Source: Dyella_A ginsengisoli
GTDB lineage: Bacteria > Pseudomonadota > Gammaproteobacteria > Xanthomonadales > Rhodanobacteraceae
Direction of reading: 5' to 3'
Assembly: GCF_044904665.1 (NCBI RefSeq)
Contig: NZ_JADIKM010000004.1
Coordinates: 263,362-327,361, forward strand
Length of the DNA stretch: 64,000 nucleotides
Position numbers and translations under genes: made by a program. Positions 24,548-33,592 of the stretch are shown here, one piece after another. Within the stretch, counting starts at the first letter, position 1. The number at the start of each line of letters is the position of its first letter. Below the pieces are notes generated by a model. It did no database searches and was not told where the DNA came from. It saw nothing but the letters and a program-made list of their open reading frames with translations.

Positions 24548-24667
24548 ATGTTTCCCATGCAAACAAAGAATCTGCGTCGCCTCTACCGGCTGCGTGTCAT
24601 CGCCTATGTCGTGATGACCGTGATCGGCTTCATCGTGCTGGGTGTCCACCTGCTCATGCATCGTTAG
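24548..24667 (+). CDS. Tiny single-helix membrane protein
   Basis: A 39-residue product: a basic start (KNLRRLYRLR) followed by one hydrophobic helix, VIAYVVMTVIGFIVLGVHLLM, and a short basic end. AAGGAG lies eight bases before the ATG, which is the main support. I know no family for it. The alternative start three codons later has poorer spacing. Confidence 0.55.
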   Translation: MFPMQTKNLRRLYRLRVIAYVVMTVIGFIVLGVHLLMHR

Positions 24668-24723
24668 CGAAGGGCCATACGGTTCCGGCTTTCGCCCTGG
24701 CGCACGCCGCGACGCGCGATGTC

Positions 24724-25698
<975 letters not shown>

Positions 25699-25732
25699 CG
25701 AGCGTCTCCTGCAGGGTGGGGATCGCCCCAGC

Positions 25733-26428
25733 TTACGGGCGCAGCGGCGACGGTTCCACGACGATGTCGATCAGCACGTCGCGTCGGTAGCTCAGCAGCC
25801 GGCCGCGGAACGGTGGCAGGTCATTCGCATCGAAGCGGCTGCGCTGTTCCTCCACGCCGTAACCCTGCAGCGCCATCGCCTTGCTGAAGCGCGCGCTGTT
25901 GCCGCGGCCCGGATCGGTGAGCAGGATTTCCGTGTGAGCACTGGCGTGCCGCTCCATGATTCCCGCCAGCAGTTCGGCGTGGCCGCGCTCGTAGAGGATG
26001 TCGCTGCCGATGATCAGATCGAAGCGACCCAGCGTGGCGTCGGGAATCTCCCACGGCAGGTCGCGGTAGGCGACGAACGGCAGCTGGTTCTGCGTGGCGT
26101 TGCGGCGCAGGAACAGCTCCGCCAGCGGATGGTGGTCGCTGGCGGTGATGTCCGCCTTGCGCCGCTGCAGCACCAGGCTCGACAAGCCCAGCCCGCAACC
26201 CAGCTCCAGCACCCGCTTGCCCGCCACCTCGTGCGTGCTCATGGTCTGCGCCAGCAATCGACCCGCCGGCCACACCTGCCCGAACAGCGCCCACAGCGCC
26301 GGCGCGATGCCGGCACGCTCGGCCAGTCCATCGGGATCGGCGAACTGCTGGCGATCGCTCAAGGCACGAATGTGGTAACCGTGCCCACCGAGCAGGACGG
26401 TGAGCTGACGCGTGGTGTAACCCGGCAT
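25733..26428 (-). CDS. Class I SAM-dependent methyltransferase, METTL21-like
   Basis: A 231-residue enzyme. The SAM motif VLELGCGLGLSSLVLQRR (about 75-92) is followed by DITASDHHP, and the DLIIGSDILYERGH block is the motif of the METTL21/Nnt1 group that methylates lysines of proteins. The substrate here is unknown; a small-molecule target cannot be excluded. It starts at the edge of a repeat-filled gap and is 34 bases upstream of the aldo/keto reductase gene, likely an operon. Confidence 0.85.
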   Translation of the reverse strand: MPGYTTRQLTVLLGGHGYHIRALSDRQQFADPDGLAERAGIAPALWALFGQVWPAGRLLAQTMSTHEVAGKRVLELGCGLGLSSLVLQRRKADITASDHHPLAELFLRRNATQNQLPFVAYRDLPWEIPDATLGRFDLIIGSDILYERGHAELLAGIMERHASAHTEILLTDPGRGNSARFSKAMALQGYGVEEQRSRFDANDLPPFRGRLLSYRRDVLIDIVVEPSPLRP

Positions 26429-26688
26429 GGGGCGCTCCAGGGTGACGCGGAGGCGCGATGGGCGACCGGATCGGGAAGGGAAGCGCAGCGGCGACGGGGC
26501 GGTGTCGGGCGGGACGCGGAGGTTTTTCGGTGGATTGTTGGCAGCTTAGCTGGTCGGAGCTGAAGGGCGGCGCCTGGGGCTCGGTGGCAAGGCCGTCGGC
26601 ATCCGGCAGGCCATCCTTCAAGCTGATTCCCCGCATGACCGCCGCTGCAGAAGGGCCGGAGTGGCCGCATGTGTCACGTTCTGCCGTC

Positions 26689-26708
26689 ATTCCCGCGAAA
26701 GCGGGAAT
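26689..26708. repeat. dRS3-like 20-base palindromic repeat
   Basis: ATTCCCGCGAAAGCGGGAAT fits ATTCCC-N8-GGGAAT, the form of the dispersed dRS3 repeat known from Neisseria and seen in several other proteobacteria. A degenerate relative (27093-27115, TCTGCGAATGCGGGAATG) lies between the two large repeat copies. Confidence 0.75.
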
Positions 26709-26769
26709 CCATTCTGGCCTTGCTCGTTGCTTGCAGTTGGTCGCGCAGTTGGCTGTTTTTTGGAGAGCA

Positions 26770-27045
26770 TTTCGTCCTCCTTCGGAGGGCGAGTCACTTC
26801 TCTTTGCTTGGCCAAAGAGAAGTAACCAAGAGAAAGGCCACCCCGCTTCCGCGCCTCCCGGGCCGTTGGCCCGGGGGGTACGCGTCCGGGCTGCGGGGTT
26901 TGTCGACAGTCCATCCGGCAACTGCTCCTGCGTTGCTCTACCTCCGGCATCCATGCCGTCGCCATGGACTGACGCCAAACTGGCTCGCATCCATGCGAGC
27001 CACCCTTCGGGCTTTTCCTCCGCCCGGCCGCCGCTGCAGAGGGGA
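26770..27045. repeat. Large direct repeat, copy A
   Basis: A 276-base unit that starts TTTCGTCCTCC and ends GCTGCAGAGGGGA. Near its start is a perfect hairpin, ACTTCTCTTTG (26796-26806) with CAAAGAGAAGT (26813-26823). A second palindromic block around CTCCCGGGCC follows. Copy B at 27165-27392 is the same unit lacking about 48 internal bases. No transposase is present, so this looks like a non-autonomous dispersed element. Confidence 0.85.
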
Positions 27046-27164
27046 ATGGAGGAGCGGCGCTGTGCGCCGGCACTGGCTGCATGCCCTTTTGCCGTCATTT
27101 CTGCGAATGCGGGAATGCGCTTTGGTTTCTCGCTTGGCGCCTAGAGACCAGCAGCCAAGAGCGG

Positions 27165-27392
27165 TTTCGTCCTCCTGCGGAGGCCGAGTCACTTCTCTTT
27201 GCGTGGCCAAAGAGAAGTAACCAAGAGAAAAGCCACCCCGCTTCCGCGCCTCCCGGGCCGCTGGCCCGGGAGGTACGCGTCCGGGCTGCGGGGTTTGTCG
27301 ACAGGGCATCCTGCCCTGACGCCAAACTGGCCGGCATCCATGCCGGCCACCCTTCGGGCTAATCCTCCGCCCGGCCGCCGCTGCAGAGGGGA
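27165..27392. repeat. Large direct repeat, copy B
   Basis: A 228-base second copy of the unit at 26770-27045 in the same orientation, about 120 bases downstream. The hairpin arms ACTTCTCTTTG and CAAAGAGAAGT are preserved exactly while the loop has changed by one base. Copy A has an extra segment after the GTCGACAG sequence, between the two otherwise alignable halves. Confidence 0.85.
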
Positions 27393-27440
27393 GGGAAGGT
27401 CAAAAGCAGCGCGCGACGCGCGCCCGGGCTCGGCGATCGC

Positions 27441-27540
27441 CCACGCGATCGCCATCGCGTTTGCTTTTGCTCTTGGCCTTGGCCTTGTTGCTGTTGCCTT
27501 TGCCTTCGCCTTCGCCGTTGCCTTTGATCTCCACCTCCCT
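27441..27540. repeat. Low-complexity TTGCC/TCGCC tract
   Basis: About 100 bases of irregular short repeats (GCTTTTGCTCTTGGCC, TTGCCTTTGCCTTCGCC) immediately after repeat copy B. It would encode alternating small hydrophobic residues in one frame but has no start or ribosome-binding site, so I treat it as simple sequence. Confidence 0.6.
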
Positions 27541-27702
27541 TGTGAGGCAGTGAGCCGTGGACGATCAGGCCCGCAGGGGCATCGGCAGGGATGCCGATGC
27601 CTTTTCGCCAGGGCAGGAGCCCTGTCGAAAAGCCCGGCCGCGACTCACGGACTTGCCGGGCAGCATGCCCGGCAAGTGCCGAGGAGGGTCGCCTTCTCTT
27701 TG

Positions 27703-27736
27703 GTTACTTTCTCTTGGCGACCCAAGAGAAAGTAAC
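27703..27736. repeat. Hairpin repeat related to copies A and B
   Basis: GTTACTTTCTCTTGG (27703-27717) pairs perfectly with 27722-27736 around a four-base loop. The sequence belongs to the same TTACTT(T)CTCTT family as the hairpins at 26796 and 27191 but in another arrangement, so a third, rearranged copy of the element ends here. It could also act as a transcription terminator. Confidence 0.65.
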
Positions 27737-27893
27737 TCGGGCGCCGAAGGCGCACGAAGGCTCTTGCTTTGCGGGTGAAATGACGGACGTGTGCCGGTGG
27801 TCGCGGTGTTCTCTGCCACCGACAGCAGTCATCAAAAGAACTTCGCTCGCCATTTGACGGTCCATCCACAACATGTGGCATGGAGGGCCGACA

Positions 27894-28601
27894 ATGCAAA
27901 GAGCGCGGTGGCCACCAGGGCAGCATCGAGTATCGGGTTACCGGATAGCAGCTTTCGTCGTTGCGATCGGCGGGCACATATGGCTCGGGTTGTTTTTGTT
28001 GCGGCCGGCATCCGATTGGCGACCTTCGATCGAGAGCAGTGACGATACGGCCTCGGCGCTGGAGCTACGTTTCATCCGGGGCCCGCACTCAAGCGTCCCG
28101 CATCGTTTGGTGAAGCCTGTCTCCCATACGCGGCGCAGCGCATTCGCTGGGACAAGTCCCCACAGTCGATTGGCACCATCGCAAGCTGTGAGGCTCATTC
28201 CTGGGCGAAGCCCTGATTCGAATGAAGTGCAAACGGCTAGCAGCCGCCTCGTGATCAGCACCCCAGACCTGCGCGGCATTGAAAGAAATACCGTGGACGA
28301 TGGCGGCTTCGCGGCGCGCCTGCACGCGGCGCAGCGTGCCGATGTGGTCCATGGGGTGCCGGGTTCGGATGCGACCTACGCGCCGGGTATTCATCTGATC
28401 GATCCGACGGATCAGGGCATTGGTGCGGTGATGCGCACGACCCAACGGGCATTCGGCATCACCAGCCGTCACTGCATTGATGTCGATGTCTGGAAGCACC
28501 TCAGCCCGGGACAGCTGGCCGCGCGGCACATTTCGCCGGGCAACGTGGCGAGTGCAGAGGCGAAATACCACTGCGACGCGCCGCTGGGGCTGCACTTCTA
28601 G
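27894..28601 (+). CDS. Orphan membrane-anchored protein
   Basis: A 235-residue protein I do not recognise. It has one N-terminal helix (about 16-34, IAAFVVAIGGHIWLGLFLL), then a polar region of about 130 residues with low complexity, and a C-terminal part with RHCIDVDVWKHLSPGQLAARH. Two cysteines (in SRHCIDV and KYHCDAP) lie near the end and may pair in the periplasm. GGAGGG sits seven bases before the ATG chosen; an upstream ATG at 27873 is weaker. Codon use is less GC-rich than its neighbours, and it sits beside the repeat region, both signs of possible transfer. Confidence 0.65.
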   Translation: MQRARWPPGQHRVSGYRIAAFVVAIGGHIWLGLFLLRPASDWRPSIESSDDTASALELRFIRGPHSSVPHRLVKPVSHTRRSAFAGTSPHSRLAPSQAVRLIPGRSPDSNEVQTASSRLVISTPDLRGIERNTVDDGGFAARLHAAQRADVVHGVPGSDATYAPGIHLIDPTDQGIGAVMRTTQRAFGITSRHCIDVDVWKHLSPGQLAARHISPGNVASAEAKYHCDAPLGLHF

Positions 28602-28621
28602 CTGCCTTGGCCGAGTCACGC

Positions 28622-28648
28622 CCGACGCGGGCGGAAAGCCTGCGTCGG
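28622..28648. terminator. Hairpin between convergent genes
   Basis: CCGACGCGGGC and GCCTGCGTCGG pair around GGAAA with one mismatch, between the orphan gene and the convergent MDR gene. It has no T-run, so it may be a weak two-way terminator. Confidence 0.45.
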
Positions 28649-28666
28649 ACGTGGAGGCAGGTCGGC

Positions 28667-29674
28667 TCAGTCGCTGACGTGCAGCACCAGCTTGCCGCGA
28701 TGGCTGCCATCGAACAGCCGATTCAACACCACCGGTGCGTTCTCCAGCCCTTCGGCCATCGTCTCTTCGGTCTTCAGCTTCCCTTCGCGAATCCACCCCG
28801 TGATCGCGTGCACCGCTTCCTTGGTCTTGGTGTAGTCGAGCACCAGGAAGCCCTGCATGCGCAGGCGTTTCATGATGAAGGGGCTGAAGTCGTCGCTGGG
28901 CTTCTCGCCGGAGTTGTAGCCGGCGATCAGGCCGCAGAGGGCGACGCGGCCGCCGATGTTCATGCGAGCGAGCACCGCCTTCATCACCTCGCCGCCGACG
29001 TTCTCGAAGTTGACGTGCACGCCGTCGGGGGTGGCTGCCTTGAGCTGCTGCTTGAAGTCGGCGGCTTTGTAATCGACGGCGGCGTCGAAGCCGAGTTCGT
29101 CGATGAGGTAACGGCATTTGTCGGCGCCGCCGGCGATGCCGACCACGCGGGCGCCGTGGATCTTGCCGATCTGGCCGGCGATAGAGCCGACCGAGCCGGC
29201 GGCGGCGGAGACCACCAGCGTTTCGCCCGGCTGCACCGGGGCGATGTCGGTCATGCCGTAGTAGGCGGTGACGCCGCTCATGCCGGCCGCGCCGAGCAGG
29301 GTGGGCAGCGGGATGCCGGGATCGGCGGGCAGGCGCACGTAGCCTTTGGCGCTCTCGTTGAGCACCAGGTAGTCCTGCCAGCCCGTGATGCCCTGCACGA
29401 GATCGCCTTCGGCGTAGTGCGAGGAGCGTGACTTCACCACGCGGCCCAGGCCGAGCGCGCGCATCACTTCGCCAATGGCGACGGGGGGCAGGTACTGCGG
29501 GATGTCGCGCATCCACACGCGGTTGGTGGGGTCCATGGAGATGTAGAGGGTCTGGATGAGGACTTCGCCGTCTTTCAGCTCGGGAACGGGCGTTTCGACG
29601 AGGTCGAAGTTGTCGCGCTGTACCAGGCCTTCGGGGCGGGTCTTGAGGCGGAGTTGGCGGTTGATGAGGGGCAT
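28667..29674 (-). CDS. NADP-dependent enone/alkenal reductase, CurA/PTGR type
   Basis: A zinc-free medium-chain reductase of 335 residues that reduces the carbon-carbon double bond of enones and 2-alkenals. The cofactor motif SAAAGSVGSIAGQIGKIHGARVVGIAGG is clear, as are the family marks YISMDPTNRVWM near the N-terminus and the substrate-side GFLVLDY. Zinc ligands of alcohol dehydrogenases are missing. Mammalian relatives (prostaglandin reductase) act on 4-hydroxynonenal; E. coli CurA acts on curcumin. It is the last gene of the lipid-type cluster, 210 bases after an SDR gene. GAGG precedes the ATG. Confidence 0.92.
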   Translation of the reverse strand: MPLINRQLRLKTRPEGLVQRDNFDLVETPVPELKDGEVLIQTLYISMDPTNRVWMRDIPQYLPPVAIGEVMRALGLGRVVKSRSSHYAEGDLVQGITGWQDYLVLNESAKGYVRLPADPGIPLPTLLGAAGMSGVTAYYGMTDIAPVQPGETLVVSAAAGSVGSIAGQIGKIHGARVVGIAGGADKCRYLIDELGFDAAVDYKAADFKQQLKAATPDGVHVNFENVGGEVMKAVLARMNIGGRVALCGLIAGYNSGEKPSDDFSPFIMKRLRMQGFLVLDYTKTKEAVHAITGWIREGKLKTEETMAEGLENAPVVLNRLFDGSHRGKLVLHVSD

Positions 29675-29827
29675 GGTGGGCCTCGTGATCTTCTGAAGTT
29701 GAAAGTCACTGGATGACCGGCTTTCGCCGTTGAAGAGCGTCTCCGGCGTTCGCCGGGATGACGGATAGATGGGTATGGGTTGGAGCAGGGAGTTATGGCT
29801 TGCCCGATACGCGGCAGACAAGGGGCT

Positions 29828-29866
29828 CGTCACCCCAGAGCACGCTGGGGTCCAGCGTCTTCGCTC
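29828..29866. repeat. Short hairpin repeat, copy 1
   Basis: CGTCACCCCAG-AGCACG-CTGGGGTCCAGCGTCTTC: a hairpin core with a conserved right flank. The flank GGGGTCCAGCGTCTTC occurs again at 60360-60375, next to the same CGTCACCCC start. It lies in the 210-base gap between the SDR and MDR genes. Confidence 0.6.
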
Positions 29867-29884
29867 GGGCGTGAAAGCGATGCA

Positions 29885-30673
29885 TCACACGGCGGAAGCG
29901 CCGCCATCCACGCGCAGCTCGGCGGCGGTGACGTAGCGGCTTTCGTCGGAGGCAAGGTAGAGCGCGGCATAGGCCACGTCGTCCGGTTCGCCGAGGCGGC
30001 GCATCGGATTGCCGCGGGTGAGTTTGCGGATGGTCTCCTCTTCACCCAGCTGCTGGAAGAACGGCTCGACGATGCCGGTGCGGATGAAGGCGGGATGGAT
30101 CGAGTTGCAGCGGACGGCGAGCTGCTGGCGCGCGCAGTCGATCGCCACCGACTTGCTGAGCGAGGCGACTGCGGCCTTGGAGGCGTTGTAGACGGTGTAG
30201 TCGGGGTCGACCTTGAACGCCGCCATTGAGGAGATGTTGATGATCGAGCCGGGCTGGCTCTGTTTCAGCCAGGGTAGGGCGTACTTGCAGCCGAAGTAGA
30301 CCGCCTCGACGTTCACGCCCATCACGCGCTGCCAGTCTTTGGTGGCGAGGCTCTCGACACCACCGAGCGCGCCGATGCCGGCGTTGTTCACCAGCACCGA
30401 GAGGCCGCCCATGGCCTGCGCGGCCTGTTCCAGCAGCTGCGGCCAAGGGGCCTCGTCGCGCACGTTCTGCGCGGCGGCCCAGGCCATGGTGTCGCCGTGC
30501 TCGGCATTGATGGCGGCGGCCTGCGCGTGCGCGCCGTCGCCGTCGATGTCGGTGAGGTACACCCTGGCGCCGTGACGGGCGAACAGCTTGGCCATGGCGG
30601 CGCCGAGGCCGCCGGCCGCGCCGGTGATGTAGGCGCGCTTGCCGGCGAGGCGGTGAGCTGGGAGGTCGGTCAT
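29885..30673 (-). CDS. SDR family oxidoreductase
   Basis: An NAD(P)-dependent dehydrogenase of 262 residues. TGAAGGLG (about 18-25), NNAG (about 96) and the catalytic YNASKAA are intact, with SIHPAFIRTGIVEPF after the active site and a C-terminal VDGGASAV. It resembles 3-hydroxyacyl or 2,5-dichloro-type classical SDRs; substrate unknown. It belongs to the minus-strand cluster headed by the acyl-CoA dehydrogenase, but a 364-base gap filled by repeats separates it from the upstream SDR, so it may have its own promoter. Confidence 0.92.
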   Translation of the reverse strand: MTDLPAHRLAGKRAYITGAAGGLGAAMAKLFARHGARVYLTDIDGDGAHAQAAAINAEHGDTMAWAAAQNVRDEAPWPQLLEQAAQAMGGLSVLVNNAGIGALGGVESLATKDWQRVMGVNVEAVYFGCKYALPWLKQSQPGSIINISSMAAFKVDPDYTVYNASKAAVASLSKSVAIDCARQQLAVRCNSIHPAFIRTGIVEPFFQQLGEEETIRKLTRGNPMRRLGEPDDVAYAALYLASDESRYVTAAELRVDGGASAV

Positions 30674-30691
30674 CGGCGGGCTCCTGGCTTG

Positions 30692-30836
30692 GAGCCCTCT
30701 CTCCCGGCTTTGCCGGGGGAGAGGGTTGGGTGAGGGGGCGCTTGGGGTTTGGACGTTATCGGTGAGAAGCGAAAGGCTTTCCCCCTCACCCCAACCCTCT
30801 CCCCCGAACGGTGGAGCTGTTCAGGGGAGAGGGGGC
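30692..30836. repeat. 145-base palindromic repeat, copy 1
   Basis: A unit beginning GAGCCCTCTC and ending GGGGAGAGGG, made of nested inverted repeats (CCCTCTCCC / GGGAGAGGG and CCCCCTCACCCCAACCC / GGGTTGGGTGAGGGGG). A second copy starts at 30886. The core GACGTTATCGGTGAG is identical in both. Confidence 0.85.
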
Positions 30837-30885
30837 AAGGCGTGGGAGCTGAGGTGAGGTAGCGATCATCGCGGGTGTTTCGCTT

Positions 30886-31030
30886 GAGCCCTCTCCCCTG
30901 GCTCTGCGGGGGGAGAGGGTTGGGTGAGGGGGCGCTTTGCTTTTGGACGTTATCGGTGAGCGGCGAAAGGCTTTCCCCCTCACCCCGGCCCTCTCCACCG
31001 GACGGTGAAGCTGTCCAGGGGAGAGGGAGC
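30886..31030. repeat. 145-base palindromic repeat, copy 2
   Basis: Direct repeat of 30692-30836 with scattered differences, same length and orientation, about 50 bases downstream. The copies fill the gap between the two SDR genes. Such CCCTCTCCC-type elements are dispersed in many GC-rich proteobacteria and carry no gene. Confidence 0.85.
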
Positions 31031-31037
31031 AAAGCGG

Positions 31038-31805
31038 CTAGACGGAGAGATAGCCGCCATCGACATTGAGCACGGCGCCGGTGGTGTAGGACGACGCTGC
31101 GCTGGCGAAGTACAGCGCGGCGCCGGCCATCTCCGAGGGTTGCGCCACGCGGCGCATCGGCACGTGCGCCAGCGCCTGCTTGAGGATGGCTGGGGTGTTG
31201 ACCAGCACCGAGGCGAACCTGGTGTCGGTGAGGCCGGGCAGCAGCGCATTGCAGCGCACGCCGGCCTCGGCGCACTCCACCGCGAAGGCCTTGGTCATCG
31301 AGATCACCGCGGCCTTGGTGATCGAGTAGATGCCCTGCTGGAAGCCGGGCACCACGCCGTTGACCGAGGCGACGTTGACGATGGACCCGCCGCCGTTCTT
31401 CGCCATGCGCTTCGCCGCGTGGCTGGACATGTAGAAGTAGCCGCGGATGTTGACGTCGACGGTCTTCTGGAAGATCGCCGGGTCGGTGTCGGTGATCGGG
31501 CCGAAGTACGGGTTGGTGGCGGCGTTGTTGACCAATACATCGAGCCGACCGTGAGCCGCGTCGATGGCCGCGTACAGCGCCTCGATCTGCGCCATCTCGC
31601 CGATGTGGCAGGCGAGCGCCTCGGCGCTGCCGCCGTCGGCGACGATGCCGTCGACGACGGTCTGGCAGTCCTCCTGCTTGCGGCTGGAGACGATCACGTG
31701 CGCACCCTGCGCCGCGAACAGGCGGGCGATCTCGGCGCCGATGCCGCGGCTGGCGCCGGTGACGAGGGCGATCTTGCCGGTGAGGTCGAACAGCTCGGTG
31801 GTCAT
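31038..31805 (-). CDS. SDR family oxidoreductase
   Basis: A classical SDR of 255 residues: TGASRGIG (about 17-24), NNAATNPYFGP (about 93), catalytic Ser in NVASVNG, YSITKAA, and a C-terminal VDGGYLSV. The NNAATNP variant and the PYFGP that follows are typical of DHRS4/YgfF-like members that work with acyl-CoA dehydrogenase and phosphotransferase genes. It starts 21 bases after the histidine phosphatase gene stop, so the four genes from the acyl-CoA dehydrogenase to here form one operon. Confidence 0.93.
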   Translation of the reverse strand: MTTELFDLTGKIALVTGASRGIGAEIARLFAAQGAHVIVSSRKQEDCQTVVDGIVADGGSAEALACHIGEMAQIEALYAAIDAAHGRLDVLVNNAATNPYFGPITDTDPAIFQKTVDVNIRGYFYMSSHAAKRMAKNGGGSIVNVASVNGVVPGFQQGIYSITKAAVISMTKAFAVECAEAGVRCNALLPGLTDTRFASVLVNTPAILKQALAHVPMRRVAQPSEMAGAALYFASAASSYTTGAVLNVDGGYLSV

Positions 31806-31826
31806 GCGGGTGTCCTCGATGTCGAA

Positions 31827-32519
31827 TCAGCGATAGGTGAGCAGGGCGGTGTCGCCAGCCAGGTGCGGCCAGGCGTTGTAGGTGACCATCTGCGGGCCGG
31901 AGCCGTTCACGCGTACGCGGCTCAGGCCGGTGTTTGCCAGCGGCCAGCTAAGCGCGAAGCTGCGCTCCGGCGGCGTGCCGAACAGGTGGGCGGCAATCAC
32001 CGCGATGGGCCCGCCGGAGGTCACCACCCAGGTGTCGCCCTCGCTGTCGCGGGCGCGGGCGGCGAGGGCGGTCAGCGCCTCGAGCACGCCGCGGCGGAAC
32101 TGCGGCCAGGGGCGGAGGTACTCGTGGTCGTGCGCGCCGGCGGTCCAGCGGTCCACCGCCGCGACGAACATCTGCTGGAACGCGCGGTGCGGGTCGGCGG
32201 CCGCGCGAAGTTCGGCGGCCAGCGCTTCGTGGCCATCGAGGTCGGGGCGATGACGGGCGAGCAATTCGACGTGGTCCAGCTCGTCCAGCGCGGACACCAC
32301 TTCCACCGGCGCGTCGAGGCCGGCAGCGCGCAGGCAGTGCTCGGCGGTCTGCGCATGGCGCCGCAACGCGCCGCGCACCACGTGTGCGGGAGGCGCCTCG
32401 TGCGCGGCCAGCCACGCGCCGAGGCTCAGCGATTGTTGCTCGCCCACGGGCGACAGCCGGTCGTAGTCGGCCGCGCCGAAGCTGGCCTGGCCGTGGCGGA
32501 TCAGCAGCAGGTCGCCCAT
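31827..32519 (-). CDS. Histidine phosphatase family protein
   Basis: A 230-residue phosphoglycerate-mutase-fold protein. The catalytic RHG motif is in LLIRHGQASFG (residues 8-10), the second Arg is in GALRRHAQTA, and the second His is probably in VVTSGGPIAV context, where the usual GH is replaced by SGG. This is the pattern seen in the members linked to acyl-CoA dehydrogenase operons. It may remove phosphate from an intermediate made by the adjacent APH-type kinase. The start is two bases after the phosphotransferase stop. Confidence 0.88.
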   Translation of the reverse strand: MGDLLLIRHGQASFGAADYDRLSPVGEQQSLSLGAWLAAHEAPPAHVVRGALRRHAQTAEHCLRAAGLDAPVEVVSALDELDHVELLARHRPDLDGHEALAAELRAAADPHRAFQQMFVAAVDRWTAGAHDHEYLRPWPQFRRGVLEALTALAARARDSEGDTWVVTSGGPIAVIAAHLFGTPPERSFALSWPLANTGLSRVRVNGSGPQMVTYNAWPHLAGDTALLTYR

Positions 32520-32521
32520 GC

Positions 32522-33592
32522 TCAGAGGCCCGAGGCGGCGATCAGCCGGCGGCAGCGCTGGGCCAGGTACTTCGCCGCGTCGCCGAAGCCGGCGAACTGC
32601 GGGTTGCTGGTCTGCCCCAGCGCGAAGCGGCGGTAGATCTGCTGCACGATCACCTGCAGGCGGAACAGCCCGAACACCTCGTGGAAGTCGAACCGGTCGA
32701 CGCTCCAGCCGCTGCGCTCGCCGTAGTAGTCCACCACCTCGCGGCGGGTGAGCATGCCCGGCGCGTGCGTGGGCTGGCGGCGGAACGACTGGAAAACCGG
32801 GTCGTCGTCGGCCTGCACCCAGTAGGCCAGCGCGCCGCCGAGGTCCATCAGCGGATCGCCCAGGGTGGTCATCTCCCAGTCCAGCACGCCGGTGATGGTG
32901 AGCGGGTCGGCCGGGTCCAGCACCACGTTGTCCAGCCGGTAGTCGTTGTGGATCACGCAGATCGCGGTTTCGTGCGGCGGCTGCTTGTCCGCCAGCCACG
33001 TCATCACGTCTTCGCACGGATCGCTGCCTTCGGTGAGCGCCTGGCGGTAGCGCTCGCTCCAGCCGGCGACCTGCCGCGCGATGTATCCCTCGCCCTTGCC
33101 CAGCGCGGCGATTGCCGGGTCATGCGTGTCGACGCGGTGCAGCTCGACCAGGCGCTCGATGAAGCCGGTGCACAGCGCGCGCACGCTGGCGGCGTCGAGG
33201 CCGAGGTCGGCCGGCAGTTCGCGGCGCAGGATCACGCCGGCCAGTCGCTCCATCACGTAGAAGTCGCAGCCGAGCACGTCGGCGTCGTGGCAGGTGGCGA
33301 GGATGCGCGGCGCGTACGGGTAGTGCGGGCGCAGCGCGGTCATCACCTGCGCCTCGCGCAGCATGTCGTGGGCGGACTTCGCCTTGGCGCCGGGCGGCGG
33401 GCGGCGCAGCACCAGTTCGCGCTCGCCGTAGCGCAGCAGGTAGGTGAGGTTGGAAGCGCCACCGGGAAACTGCCCGAGCTCCGGCGTCCCGCTCAGGCCG
33501 TCGATGTGCTGCTTGAGGAAGGCGTCCACGCGAGCGAGGTCGAAGGCGTCTTCGGCGCGCACCGGGCGCGGCTGGTCGATGGCGGCGCTCAT
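32522..33592 (-). CDS. APH-type phosphotransferase linked to acyl-CoA dehydrogenase
   Basis: A 356-residue kinase-fold protein. The nucleotide-side block LRRPPPGAKAKSAHDMLREA, the catalytic loop VIHNDYRLDNVVLD (HxDxxxxN type) and the metal-binding LDWEMTTLGDP are all present, and match the APH domain of human ACAD10/ACAD11 and Pseudomonas LvaA. Those enzymes phosphorylate the 4-hydroxyl of 4-hydroxyacyl-CoA. The gene overlaps the acyl-CoA dehydrogenase gene by ATGA; in ACAD10/11 the same two domains are fused. The reaction here is inferred from those relatives. Confidence 0.92.
   Translation of the reverse strand: MSAAIDQPRPVRAEDAFDLARVDAFLKQHIDGLSGTPELGQFPGGASNLTYLLRYGERELVLRRPPPGAKAKSAHDMLREAQVMTALRPHYPYAPRILATCHDADVLGCDFYVMERLAGVILRRELPADLGLDAASVRALCTGFIERLVELHRVDTHDPAIAALGKGEGYIARQVAGWSERYRQALTEGSDPCEDVMTWLADKQPPHETAICVIHNDYRLDNVVLDPADPLTITGVLDWEMTTLGDPLMDLGGALAYWVQADDDPVFQSFRRQPTHAPGMLTRREVVDYYGERSGWSVDRFDFHEVFGLFRLQVIVQQIYRRFALGQTSNPQFAGFGDAAKYLAQRCRRLIAASGL

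Larger units (their letters stand above)
26429..27893. other. Repeat-filled region without a credible gene
   Basis: Nearly 1.5 kb made of duplicated and palindromic sequence. Long open frames on both strands here are translations of the repeats, contain the same Pro/Arg/Gly-rich stretches in several frames, and lack family resemblance. The individual repeats are listed separately. I see no complete gene until 27894. Confidence 0.75.

Noticed and set aside
26458..27309. Several 'hypothetical protein' frames on both strands
   Set aside because: They are translations of the direct repeats, appear in multiple frames and carry no ribosome-binding sites.
27441..27540. Possible CRISPR-like or coding tandem repeat
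   Set aside because: Units are short, irregular and lack spacers; it is simple sequence.
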